Part shown: piece after piece, positions 1 through 10,000 of the stretch
How the letters are laid out: each line of letters starts with the position of its first letter
How positions within the stretch are numbered: the first letter of the stretch is position 1
Assembly (NCBI RefSeq): GCF_014284275.1
Contig: NZ_JACOFU010000008.1
Coordinates: forward strand, 62,001-126,000
Source: Affinundibacterium amnicola
Lineage (GTDB): Bacteria; Pseudomonadota; Gammaproteobacteria; Burkholderiales; Burkholderiaceae_D
Length of the DNA stretch: 64,000 nucleotides
Direction: 5' to 3'
The notes under the pieces: generated by a model
Database searches by the model: none
What the model was told of the DNA's origin: nothing
The model's input: only the letters and a program-made list of their open reading frames with translations
Translations under genes and position numbers: made by a program

Positions 1-571
1 TGCCGACTGTCGTGTTGACCGCTGGACTGCTAATCGTTAATTTACCGCCACCACCATAATTTAAAACGGTGCGAATCTCGATAAATTTCTTATCGCCAAA
101 AACCCGTTTAATTTCTTCTTTGGTTGTCGCATCGAGTACAAATTCTGTTTCTATCTTGCCGGCAGCAATACCCAAAATACCAGGAACAGGACCATGCTGG
201 ATAGTGTTTACAACTTGAAACTGCACTGGCTTAAGTATCTTTGGCATCTCAGGCTGATGAGGATCGGCATCCGCCGCATCCGTTGCATCTTGCGGGTTTT
301 GTGGATCTTGTCCGGCCTGATCTTGCAAGCTCATAGGGCTTGCGGCAGGTGACATGCCAGCGATATCAAACTCAATCGTACTTTCTTGTTTCGATGAAAA
401 AATCCCGCGGGTATAGGTTTGCTTCACAATCTTAAAATTGGCAAACAACACATCTTTTTTATCTGTCTGTGACAGTTTGGTTTCCAAACGTTTGCCCGAC
501 ATCCATGAGGCAGCAGGGTAAGCAACCGCTAAAGCAGCAACGACCGCAAGCGCAATTGAACTTTTTTTCAT
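1..571 (-). CDS. DUF945 (YdgA-like) family protein, C-terminus beyond the window
   Basis: Partial gene: the start codon (complement of CAT at 569-571) is inside the window and the reading frame stays open to base 1, giving the first 190 residues. The N-terminus MKKSSIALAVVAALAV is a short basic stretch plus a hydrophobic segment, so the protein is exported or anchored in the inner membrane. Later segments read KRLETKLSQ, then NTIQHGPVPGILG, which resembles the GHGP-type motif of the DUF945/YdgA family of periplasmic proteins of unclear function. An acidic Asp/Ala/Pro/Gln-rich insertion lies around residues 80-105. Family assignment is by recognition of the N-terminal pattern; no biochemical role can be given. 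Confidence 0.7.
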   Translation of the reverse strand, partial: MKKSSIALAVVAALAVAYPAASWMSGKRLETKLSQTDKKDVLFANFKIVKQTYTRGIFSSKQESTIEFDIAGMSPAASPMSLQDQAGQDPQNPQDATDAADADPHQPEMPKILKPVQFQVVNTIQHGPVPGILGIAAGKIETEFVLDATTKEEIKRVFGDKKFIEIRTVLNYGGGGKLTISSPAVNTTVG

Positions 572-766
572 GCGAAGTAATCCTTAATTAAAATAAACAA
601 TCCGATAAAAGATGAAATAGAAAGGCGATAGTGTAACGACAAATAGCTACACTATGATGTTATAGGCAATAAAAAATATCTTTTCACCAGATCACATCAC
701 AAATTCTGTCTGACAAAACAACGCCATATGAACTCGCAGTGGTGATCTATTGCAGTTACTTAGATG

Positions 767-802
767 GTCACTTATTTAGTCACTTATTTAGTCACTTATT
801 GT
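767..802. repeat. 12-bp tandem repeat, three copies
   Basis: The unit GTCACTTATTTA occurs three times head to tail (767-778, 779-790, 791-802, the last copy ending in TG instead of TA). The third copy contains the stop codon of the neighbouring GGDEF-EAL gene. On that gene's strand each unit gives another in-frame TAA, so the gene ends in a series of stops. Probably a replication-slippage product. Confidence 0.85.
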
Positions 803-3240
803 TTGCTAGAAGCCGATTGCTCTAACTGCTCTAATGCAGTATCCCGTTGCAAAAATCTAGCCTCAAAATCATGCGGGTTGAGCGCTTTGGCAATCAGGAA
901 TCCCTGAATCTCATTGCAATTGAGTGCGCATAACAAATCTTTCTGTTCTTGCGTCTCTACCCCTTCCGCAATCACTTTCAGTTTTAGGGCATGCGCCAAA
1001 CTGATAATTGCCGTCACTATGGCAATATCGCTTTCGTCTTTTGTTAGGTTCATGACGAACGAACGATCAATCTTCAATTTATTGATGGGGAAACGCTTTA
1101 AATAGCTCAGACTAGAATAGCCAGTACCAAAGTCATCAATCGACATCTTGACGCCTAGTTTGGCGATGGCGTTAAGCTTCTTCAAGGTTTCTTCCACATC
1201 GCGAATCAAAATCGATTCAGTCAGTTCCAAAGCGATACAACTAGGATCAAGATGTGCATCGTCCAGTGCATTGGCAAGGTTATCAACAAAATTTGCCTGT
1301 TGAAACTGTAGCGCAGAGACATTCACAGAAATACTCAGATGCCGCCCATCTTTATTCCATGCAGCGGCTTGCGCGATTGCGGTATGAATAACCCAGTTTC
1401 CAATCGCGACAATCAAGCCACTTTCTTCCGCTATCGGAATAAATTTTGCCGGGCTGACTTCTCCCATATCTTTGTCATACCACCGGATCAAAGCTTCCGC
1501 ACCAAATACTTGATTCGTTTCCAAACAAAGTAAAGGTTGGTAATGCAAACGAAACTCTTGATGTTCCAAAGCTTGTCGCATCGCGTGATCAATCTTCATA
1601 CGCGACAACAAGCCAATGTTCATTTGGCGCTGATAAAAACGAAAATCAGAACGTCCGCGCTCTTTCACGTGATACATCGCGCTATCGGCGTTCTTAATCA
1701 AATCTTCAATTTTGCTACCATCCGCGGGATACAGCGCAATCCCAATACTACAAGTCACGCTAAATTGAATTCCATCCAAACTAAATGGCGCAGCTAAATC
1801 AGCGAGCACTCTACGCGCGCAAATTTCGGCGCCGCTGGCATTTGCTTGATGTAGCAAAAGAACAAATTCATCACCACCAAGTCGGGCAGCCGTATCAACT
1901 TGACGCAAACAATTCTTTAGACGTTCAGTCACTTCGATCAGGACACGATCACCGAATGGATGTCCTAAGGAATCATTGATTTGCTTAAAGTTATCGAGAT
2001 CTAAAAACAGTAAAGCGAATTCACCATTAGAACGGCTGGCATGGGTAATCGATTGGTTGATCCGCTCTTCCAATAACAGTCGGTTAGGCAAACCCGTCAA
2101 GGCATCAGAAAATGCCAGCTCTTCTATCTTTTGTTTGGCGTTATAGCTCTCGGTTCTATCTTTAAAGAAACCGATGGTATGTAAGATTTTTCCGTCGTCA
2201 TCTTGCACCCGCACCAGCGAAATCATACATAAATAAGCATGGCCATCTTTACGTCGATTCCAGATCTCTCCTTCCCAAAAACCCTGTAGGTCAAGTTCAC
2301 GTTGTAAAGTTTTAATTAACTCCGCATTTCCTTGATTGAGCAAAAACTGTTCTATGCTCAAGCCCTTCATGTCGCATTCAGTAAATTGGGTTAAGCGTTC
2401 GAATCCTGGATTCGTTGTAATGATTTTTTGTTCGTGATCGGTGATGAAGATGGCATCGGTGCTGGCCTCAAAAACTTTTGACGCCAGTTGTATACGTGCA
2501 TGATCTGCCAATCTTTGCGAAATATCGCGGAATGAGTAAACACGCCCTATCGGCCGGCCGCGCGCATATTGTGGCAGCGTCACGCGTTCAAGCACTTTGC
2601 CAGAATGCAGTACCAAAATGTCGTTGGACTCTAATAAGGGCGAACGACGGATAATCGCTAAACGTTCATTGTAATGACTGGCATCAACAATGCATTGATC
2701 CATCCACGAATAAATTGCCGAATCTTCTCTTTGCGTCAATAACTCTTCGGGTAAATTCCACAACTTCGCGAACAAATGGTTATAGCTGCGGATACTTCCA
2801 TCTAAGTCGGTCACCAAGATTCCATCGGCAGTTGATTCCAGTGTCGCACGTAGTTCAGCGATCAATTTTTCAAGTTCAGTCTCGACATGACGTTGATCGG
2901 TATGATCGCGAATGGCCACCACATAGAGCGCCGTTTCCATATCGAGATGCACCAAACTCACACGTCTGACGACATGCACGATGCTGTCATCAGAACGCTT
3001 TAGCAAAGTCTCAGAGTAAATATTATTCGACAAACCAGCAGCCACGTCTTCCCAAAAAAACATATCTTCAGGAGAAGATGCCAGATCCACTACTGGTGCA
3101 CCAATCAGGCTAGCTGCCGGCGCGCCCAATAACTTATGCGCTGAACGATTCGCCGCAATAATATGCAACTGCAAAGGATCGACCAGCAGCACACCTTCTA
3201 TCATCCCCTCGATCAAGGCTTCCCATTGGCGCTGTATCAT
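796..3240 (-). CDS. PAS-PAS-PAS-GGDEF-EAL c-di-GMP turnover protein
   Basis: An 814-residue soluble signalling protein with no membrane segment. Three PAS-type sensor modules lie at about residues 5-115, 130-245 and 255-365. The GGDEF domain (about 375-535) has an intact GGDEF at 455-459 and an RxxD inhibitory site (RQVD, 446-449) five residues before it. The EAL domain (about 550-800) has EAL at 582-584 and the later motifs ELTES, DDFGTGYSS, KIDRSF, AEGVET and QGF. Both the cyclase and the phosphodiesterase signatures therefore look complete; which activity dominates cannot be read from sequence. The start codon overlaps the stop of the upstream HD-GYP gene in an ATGA junction, so the two are very probably translationally coupled. 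Confidence 0.93.
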   Translation of the reverse strand: MIQRQWEALIEGMIEGVLLVDPLQLHIIAANRSAHKLLGAPAASLIGAPVVDLASSPEDMFFWEDVAAGLSNNIYSETLLKRSDDSIVHVVRRVSLVHLDMETALYVVAIRDHTDQRHVETELEKLIAELRATLESTADGILVTDLDGSIRSYNHLFAKLWNLPEELLTQREDSAIYSWMDQCIVDASHYNERLAIIRRSPLLESNDILVLHSGKVLERVTLPQYARGRPIGRVYSFRDISQRLADHARIQLASKVFEASTDAIFITDHEQKIITTNPGFERLTQFTECDMKGLSIEQFLLNQGNAELIKTLQRELDLQGFWEGEIWNRRKDGHAYLCMISLVRVQDDDGKILHTIGFFKDRTESYNAKQKIEELAFSDALTGLPNRLLLEERINQSITHASRSNGEFALLFLDLDNFKQINDSLGHPFGDRVLIEVTERLKNCLRQVDTAARLGGDEFVLLLHQANASGAEICARRVLADLAAPFSLDGIQFSVTCSIGIALYPADGSKIEDLIKNADSAMYHVKERGRSDFRFYQRQMNIGLLSRMKIDHAMRQALEHQEFRLHYQPLLCLETNQVFGAEALIRWYDKDMGEVSPAKFIPIAEESGLIVAIGNWVIHTAIAQAAAWNKDGRHLSISVNVSALQFQQANFVDNLANALDDAHLDPSCIALELTESILIRDVEETLKKLNAIAKLGVKMSIDDFGTGYSSLSYLKRFPINKLKIDRSFVMNLTKDESDIAIVTAIISLAHALKLKVIAEGVETQEQKDLLCALNCNEIQGFLIAKALNPHDFEARFLQRDTALEQLEQSASSKQ

Positions 3241-4544
3241 GGCAATGGTCCTTTCATGTGACTTGCAAGCGATAGCGGATCAGTGGCGCGTTCGAAAAAA
3301 TAACACAAGCGTTTTCGAGGTGACAAATAATCGTAAGCCGCTTTCGGCAGTTGTATTGGTTTTAAACTACGACGAATACCAATCTGCGTTTCGTGCTCCA
3401 AATTAATGACCAATGCTTCTTCGCGCGGAATTGCCGGGTCGTGAATAATCACTTTCGGCTTAATTGGACGTATGGAATTCACCGATACAACCAAGGCGTA
3501 TCGCTCATCACTTAACTGCACAACGGAGCCCGGCGGATAAATCCCCATCATCTTAATGAAGGCCGTCAGGGTTTGGGTATCCGACTGCGTTTTACTCTTA
3601 GTGAACAATTGCGATAATGCTTCGTGTGGTGTAATAGCATGCGCAACATTACTTGGATTGCATAAATTATCGAAGCGATTGACTAAAGAAATAATACGGC
3701 TCAATACCGTCATTTTCTCGCCCGAAATATGCCCGGGATATCCACTGCCATCAGCGTACTCATGATGTTGTGCGATTAAGAGCAATGCATTTGGAGACAA
3801 CTGTAATTTGCGCGCAATATTCACGCCATGTGCAACATGGCTTTGATATAACTGACGTTCGGCGGGACTACTTTGTTCATCTAACCAACGCAAACGATCC
3901 GGCAATTCCATTTTGCCGACGTCATGTAACAAGGCACCAATACCCAATTCCAACATGTCTTCTTTGGGTAACTCTAAAACTTTTCCTAGCAACAGAGAAA
4001 TCAAAGTCACATTCACGCTATGCAGCGCGGTTTTCTCGCCAGCCTTTTCCGATAACAAACGAATGGCAGATTCTTCTTCATTCAAAATTCCTTCAAGCAT
4101 ACCCTGCACCAACTTCGTCGCAGATTCTCTCGCCAGCAGTGGTTGTGCATGAACGATGTCGGTCAAATGTTTGAATTCTTGCGTGGCTTGACCAAATTGG
4201 CGTTCTGACTGCATCAAACTCGCTTGTTGCTGGTGCAGTAGCGCACGGCGTTGTTTGATCGCTAGTTCTTCAGGGCTCTCTGAAGTTGTCGGCTTCTCTA
4301 GATGCGCGTTTTTTGCCTGACTAGCTTCGCCCGCCCCTACAGTGATATGACTCTTTTCTGGTGCGTAGCGAATTTTCTGCAATCCTAATTCACGCAATTT
4401 CTGAATTTGCTCCTGGGTACGCAGCTCAAAGCTATTGACAGGAAAGGGATGCTCCATCCACCCTATATCCAGATAAATATACATACCTATCTGTAGTTCG
4501 GCCGGACTAATAAATTGAGGATGTGATTCTGTCATTGAGCGCAC
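3237..4544 (-). CDS. HD-GYP domain c-di-GMP phosphodiesterase with N-terminal DUF3391
   Basis: A 435-residue protein. Residues about 10-65 match DUF3391, the usual N-terminal partner of HD-GYP domains. A charged linker follows, then the HD-GYP domain (about 150-330) with HD at 207-208 in HDVGK and the diagnostic HHExxDGSGYP at 260-270. HD-GYP proteins hydrolyse c-di-GMP. The first possible start is a GTG at 4544. An ATG three codons later (4535, 432 aa) is equally plausible because neither has a clear ribosome binding site. It is the first gene of a two-gene operon with the GGDEF-EAL gene downstream, so synthesis and breakdown functions are made together. Confidence 0.93.
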   Translation of the reverse strand: MRSMTESHPQFISPAELQIGMYIYLDIGWMEHPFPVNSFELRTQEQIQKLRELGLQKIRYAPEKSHITVGAGEASQAKNAHLEKPTTSESPEELAIKQRRALLHQQQASLMQSERQFGQATQEFKHLTDIVHAQPLLARESATKLVQGMLEGILNEEESAIRLLSEKAGEKTALHSVNVTLISLLLGKVLELPKEDMLELGIGALLHDVGKMELPDRLRWLDEQSSPAERQLYQSHVAHGVNIARKLQLSPNALLLIAQHHEYADGSGYPGHISGEKMTVLSRIISLVNRFDNLCNPSNVAHAITPHEALSQLFTKSKTQSDTQTLTAFIKMMGIYPPGSVVQLSDERYALVVSVNSIRPIKPKVIIHDPAIPREEALVINLEHETQIGIRRSLKPIQLPKAAYDYLSPRKRLCYFFERATDPLSLASHMKGPLP

Positions 4545-4693
4545 ACTGGGGAAGTGGGTTATGATGAAAGAAAAGTTTCTTTAAATCAATCTTTTCAGTA
4601 TAAGCCTAAAGTAATAAAAATACTCCATCGCAAACAGATACGCTGTAATTATTTTTCAATTTTATTGACTAACGTTGTATTCGCATCGTGCAA

Positions 4694-4729
4694 TTGTGTC
4701 TTTTTCTAAGACAGCTCACATAGACACAA
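4694..4729. promoter_or_regulatory. Inverted repeat in a divergent promoter region
   Basis: TTGTGTCT (4694-4701) and its exact reverse complement AGACACAA (4722-4729) lie 20 nt apart between the divergently transcribed HD-GYP and phosphoesterase genes. The position suits a shared operator, but no regulator family can be named and 8-bp arms can occur by chance. Confidence 0.25.
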
Positions 4730-4795
4730 AATCATCTTCCAACTCGTCCTAAAATGAGGGCTATTAATAAAAGCTCAGAATGAAGGTTAATTGTC

Positions 4796-5539
4796 ATGTT
4801 ACTTGCCGTATTTACGGACTTGCACGCGAATCGAGAGGCGGTCGAAGCCTGTCTCGCCCATGCGAAAGAACGCTCAGCGGATCAATACGCATTTTTAGGT
4901 GATTTGGTTGGCTACGGCGCTGACCCTGGCTGGGTGATTGACACAGTGATGGCGTATGTCAATCAGGGTGCTTACGTGCTCATGGGTAACCACGACATAG
5001 GCGTACTGCAAGACGATCGCAAAGACATGAACCCTACCGCGCGCTTTGTGGTTGAGTGGACCCGTCAAAATTTAAACGAAGTGCAAACCAATTTCATTCG
5101 CGAACTGCCGATGCAATTCATGCTTGATCAATGCTTATTCGTACATGCAAATGCTTGGGCACCTGAACGTTGGGAATATGTCGATGGTACGATGGAAGCA
5201 GCGCGCAGTATGCGTGCCACCAACGCGCAGATTACTTTTTGCGGCCATGTGCATACGCCAAGTTTGTATCATATGAATCAAGCAGGGAAAGTCGGCAGCT
5301 TCACACCTAACACAGAAGTAAGTGTACCCTTAAGCAAACTGCGTCGCTGGTTGGCACAACCTGGCTCGGTCGGCCAGCCACGCGATGGCAATCCAGCAGC
5401 ATGTTACGCACTGTTTGATACACAACAATTAGAGCTGACTTTTTTTCGCGTACCTTACGATACAGAGACCGCATCGCAAAAAGTATTGGCGGCCGGCTTG
5501 CCAGCTAGCTTAGCCCATCGTTTAATACACGGAGCTTGA
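4796..5539 (+). CDS. Calcineurin-like metallo-phosphoesterase
   Basis: A 247-residue cytosolic protein with the full metallo-phosphoesterase motif set: DLHAN at 8-12, GDLVGYG at 35-41, GNHD at 64-67 and GHVHTP at 150-155. These residues bind a two-metal centre that hydrolyses phosphoesters. AAGGT about ten bases upstream serves as ribosome binding site. The gene ends 4 bp before a Ser/Thr kinase gene, so a role as the matching protein phosphatase is attractive. That is inferred from context; the family also acts on nucleotides and small phosphodiesters. Confidence 0.88.
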   Translation: MLLAVFTDLHANREAVEACLAHAKERSADQYAFLGDLVGYGADPGWVIDTVMAYVNQGAYVLMGNHDIGVLQDDRKDMNPTARFVVEWTRQNLNEVQTNFIRELPMQFMLDQCLFVHANAWAPERWEYVDGTMEAARSMRATNAQITFCGHVHTPSLYHMNQAGKVGSFTPNTEVSVPLSKLRRWLAQPGSVGQPRDGNPAACYALFDTQQLELTFFRVPYDTETASQKVLAAGLPASLAHRLIHGA

Positions 5540-5543
5540 ATTC

Positions 5544-7052
5544 ATGTCTGCTGATATCTCTCCAAAAACGCCAATCACCGCACCAGATCATGTGGCGGCA
5601 GCAACGACAGCAACACCTGCACCCACCGCAAAAAAACTCAGCCGCTTACAAGCTGGCATGATCGTTGACGATTATCAGCTGGAAGAAAAACTGCATACCG
5701 GGGGCATGGCGGCATTGTGGCGTATCACCGATTTACGGCAACGTCACGGCAATGCAGATGGCAGTTTCCCTGCGCTGATCATGAAGGTGCCTTTGATGTT
5801 TAGCATCGATGATCCAACGGCGATTGTCGCGTTTGAAGTTGAACAGATGATTATGCCGAAATTAAAAGGCCGGCATGTCCCCAAATACTACGCAGCTGGA
5901 GACTTTGATACACAACCGTTTATCGTGATGGAACAAATCGGCGGGGTGTCGCTTCGCGCGCGTTTCGACGCATCACCATTGCCGATTGATGAAGTCGTCA
6001 CAGTTGGAATTAAAGTCGCAACCGCACTACAAGATCTGCATCGCCAACATGTCATTCATCTGGATTTAAAACCATCGAATATCATGTTTCGTGCAGATGG
6101 TGAAGCTGTTTTAATTGATTACGGTTTGTCACGCCATGATAAGTTGCCCGATTTACTTGGCGAAGAATTCCACCTGCCGATGGGAACCGGTCCCTACATC
6201 GCACCAGAACAAGTATTAGGCATACGCAACGAACCGCGCAGTGATCAATTTTCGTTGGGCGTCTTGCTTTATCATTTAGCGACGGGTGAGCGTCCGTATG
6301 GACATCCAACTTCAGTCTCTGGTTTGAAAAAGCGCTTATACCGCGATCCAATTCCACCGCGTAGTCATAACCCGGCAATTCCTGATTGGTTACAAGAAAT
6401 CATTTTGCGTTGTCTTGAGGTTGATCCTAAAGCACGCTTCGACACGGCGGCGCAGCTCGCGTTGATGCTACAAAATCCTGAACAATTACGCCTGACCGCA
6501 CGCGCCGAAAAACACGGTCAAGATGGTTTTATGTCGGTTCTGAAACGACGCTTTCAAGCGGCTGGCGCGGAACCATTTGCGCAATACAGCGTCTCAGATC
6601 ACTTATCACAAGCACCGATTATTATGGTGGCGCTCCATTTAAGTGAAAGCAATACCGAGTTAGCAGATGATATTCGCATGATTACCCGGCGCTTATTACA
6701 AACCGAACCCGGTGCCAGACTCGCGTGCGTCACGATACGCAAAACCAGTCGCATCGGCCTTGACGATGGCATGGTGCAAGATGGACAAAATGTACACGTC
6801 AAACAATTGGTAGAACTTAAACATTGGGCGCGTCCGTTGCAGGTGCGCAACGATAAAATTACCTTTCATGTATTGGAAGCGCACGATCCTGCTGCTGCAA
6901 TTATTGACTACGCGCATAATAATAATGTCGACCAAATTATCATTGGTTCACGTGGTAGTTCGACCATCCGTCGTTATTTAGGCAGTGTTTCCGCGCAGGT
7001 TGTCGCTGAAGCGGAATGTACGGTAACTGTAGTAAAACAAAGGCGAGAATAA
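5544..7052 (+). CDS. Hanks-type Ser/Thr protein kinase fused to a C-terminal universal stress (Usp) domain
   Basis: A 502-residue protein. An Ala/Thr/Pro-rich start (1-30) is followed by a protein kinase domain (about 42-310): glycine loop HTGGMAALW near 51-59, beta-3 lysine K81 (IMKVP), catalytic loop HLDLKPSN at 172-179, DYG at 192-194 in place of the usual DFG, and APE at 220-222. The canonical catalytic residues are present, so it should be active. Residues about 358-500 form a Usp domain ending in the ATP-binding pattern GSRGSSTIRRYLGS. No transmembrane segment is evident. GGAGC eight bases before the ATG is the ribosome binding site and lies inside the end of the phosphoesterase gene, which indicates one operon. 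Confidence 0.93.
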   Translation: MSADISPKTPITAPDHVAAATTATPAPTAKKLSRLQAGMIVDDYQLEEKLHTGGMAALWRITDLRQRHGNADGSFPALIMKVPLMFSIDDPTAIVAFEVEQMIMPKLKGRHVPKYYAAGDFDTQPFIVMEQIGGVSLRARFDASPLPIDEVVTVGIKVATALQDLHRQHVIHLDLKPSNIMFRADGEAVLIDYGLSRHDKLPDLLGEEFHLPMGTGPYIAPEQVLGIRNEPRSDQFSLGVLLYHLATGERPYGHPTSVSGLKKRLYRDPIPPRSHNPAIPDWLQEIILRCLEVDPKARFDTAAQLALMLQNPEQLRLTARAEKHGQDGFMSVLKRRFQAAGAEPFAQYSVSDHLSQAPIIMVALHLSESNTELADDIRMITRRLLQTEPGARLACVTIRKTSRIGLDDGMVQDGQNVHVKQLVELKHWARPLQVRNDKITFHVLEAHDPAAAIIDYAHNNNVDQIIIGSRGSSTIRRYLGSVSAQVVAEAECTVTVVKQRRE

Positions 7053-7083
7053 ATTCTCCTTTCCTCCTTTTGGAAGACAACAC

Positions 7084-10000
7084 ATGTTTGGTCTCGCACA
7101 CGTTACACAATCAAACTCTCCGTTTTTGGTGCGTCCTCTTCCTCGTCTTCTGTATAGTTTTTTGATGTGTGTACTACTTTCAATGAACGCGTTTGCGTTC
7201 ATTGATGGCCCAATTAATGCTCCAATTAATGCTCCAACTGATGCACCAACCAACGCCCAAACAAAAACCGCAGCACCCGCACCTGCGCACAACTGGAACA
7301 ACCTGGCCGACATGGTGTTCCGCCATTTCACGATGCAACAAGGATTACCACAATCAAGTGCCACAGTATTGGCACAAGATGGCGAAGGATTCATCTGGGT
7401 TGGTACTCAAGGTGGTTTAGCACGATGGGATGGATATCGCTTTCGCAGTTACCTGCCGGCTCCCAATGATCCAACCAGCCTGCCCGACAACTATGTACTA
7501 TCACTTTTTAAAGACAAGCAGAACCGTCTGTGGATAGGCACAAATGGTGGCGGTGTCGCGCGCTACGATGCGCAAACCGATAGCTTCGTTAGAATTCCCA
7601 TTGGTGCCAATGGCAGTAGCCACGTCACGGTCAACTCGATTGCTGGCGATAGCGAAGGCGGCTTATGGTTCGCCACACGCGGTGGCTTAGATTACTTTCA
7701 TCCAGACACCGGCGCGATTCAACATTATCGCCACGAGCCGAATAATCCAAACAGCCTGCCTAGCGACTTCACCCGCGCTGTTTTAGTGGATCAACAAGGA
7801 ATCATTTGGGTTGGAACGAGTAAAGGCTTAGTCAAATTTGATGTCGTCAATCAGCGCTTCACGCGAATAAGTTTGCCGATAGACGACAACAAAGTACAAA
7901 GAATTATTAGCCTGGGGTCGAGTAAAGACGGCAAACTTTGGATAGGCTCATTTGATTCCGGTGCGTTTTACTTAGATACCAAAGACCCCGCGATCGCTCC
8001 GCTGATCAATCGTGTCATGGTAAAAAAGCCCGGTACGCGAGACTTAGTTGGTGGATCAGAAAACGTCCACGCGATCCGCCAAGTTGCCGACCATGAAGTT
8101 TGGATAGGAACCTATGGTAAAGGTATTTTAAGTGTCAATATACAAACGCTAGAATCAAGATGGATTAAGCACGAGCCTACACGGCAGAGTAGTTTGGCGG
8201 ACAACGCAGTCTGGTCGATTATCCAAGACCAATCCGGTCTGATTTGGATCGGTAGCCAACGCGGCATGAGCTTACATGACCCATCGTCCCATGCCTTCGT
8301 GAGTATTTATGGCGGTGAAAATCGTCACCACGGTTTACTTGGCCTCGATTTCTTTTCTGTGGCTGGCATGAGTAATGGTGATGTTTGGGTTGGCTCACAG
8401 AACAATGGCATCGGCATCCTCGAAGCTGGTAGTAATCAATTCAGTTCGATTCATGCGGACGATACAAAACTACAAACGGCCTTACCGCAAAGTGCCATTT
8501 TTATCACTTATCCAACAAGCGATGGTCAAATTTTTATCGGTACAGATAAAGGCTTATATCAAACCATCGGCAACACGCGTGCGGTCAAACATTTAAAACT
8601 AAGCCCACGAAACCCTGTGATGCGGGTCGCAACCATGTTACAGCTTGGCGACCAATTATTAATTGGTGGCCCGGAAGGTTTATGGCAAAAAGATTTAAAA
8701 CAGAGCAATCTCGATCAAGCTACGCAACCAGCTTGGGCAACGCCCATCGCCAGCAAGTTTGTGACCGATATTCAGCAAGCGCCAGACGGCAGAATATGGA
8801 TTTGTACGTTACAAGATGGACTCTATCGTTACGATCCAAAAAATAATGAGCTACTGAACCTCGCACCCAATCCGAATAAGAAAAACAATCTCGCGCACAG
8901 AAATGTCTCTAGCATCTTATTTGATTCCCGCGGTTGGTTGTGGGTGGCGATGCAAGGTGGTGGACTCGATCTTTTACGCACACCGAATGCGAAACCACCG
9001 TTTGCATTTGAACATTTTGGCAAACAACAAAAACTCCCGAATGAATTAGTCAATAAAGTGCTGGAGGATAATCAAGGCAACATCTGGGCCAGTACAGATG
9101 AAGGCTTCGCCAGAATAAATCCCAAGACCATGCACATTGATCCCTTCGTAGAATCGGATGGTGTTGCGATTACTGGCTATTGGAGTAATTCTGGCGGGCG
9201 CACTAAAGATGGTGAACTGATCTTTGGTGGAGTTGGCGGACTCACCGTCATTCGTCCAGAACTGGTCAAAAAATATGCCTATCACCCGCCCGTCGTGGTC
9301 ACCAATATCCAACTTGGCGGCAAGACAATCGCGGCGAACCATGCGGGATTTAGCGGCAATAAAGGAAAGAAATTATTGGTACAAGCTGACGCCAACAGCA
9401 TCGTCGTAGAATTCGCTTCGCTCGACTTCTCCGCACCTGAACGCAATCGTTATGCCTATCGCTTAGAAGGTTACGACAGAAACTGGGTAGAAACTGATTA
9501 CACGCGTCGCCTCGCTGCCTATACCAATCTGCCACCAGGCAACTATCGCTTAATGTTACGCGGCTCAAATCGCAACGGTGAATGGAGCGAAGGACAATTA
9601 ACGCTGTCGATCAAGGTCTTACCTGCGTGGTTTCAAACATGGTGGGCGTATAGCATGTATTTACTCTTGCTTGCCTGTCTTATTTTCGGGGTGGTGCGTT
9701 GGCGTTTATGGCGTTTAAACAAAGCCAACAAAACATTAGAGCAACTGGTGCAAGAGCGCACCCGTGAACTCGAACAATCGCGCAAAATGTTAGAGGAACA
9801 AAGCCTGACCGATCATCTGACAGGCTTGCGTAACCGACGCTATTTAAATTTGTACATAGGCGAAGACATCGCGCGCGTGAATCGTAGCTATCAAGCATTA
9901 CCGCATAACGAAATTCATCGCGCCGCCTTAAATATCGATATCATTTTTATGATGGTCGATATTGATCATTTCAAATCGGTCAATGATGAATTCGGTCATG

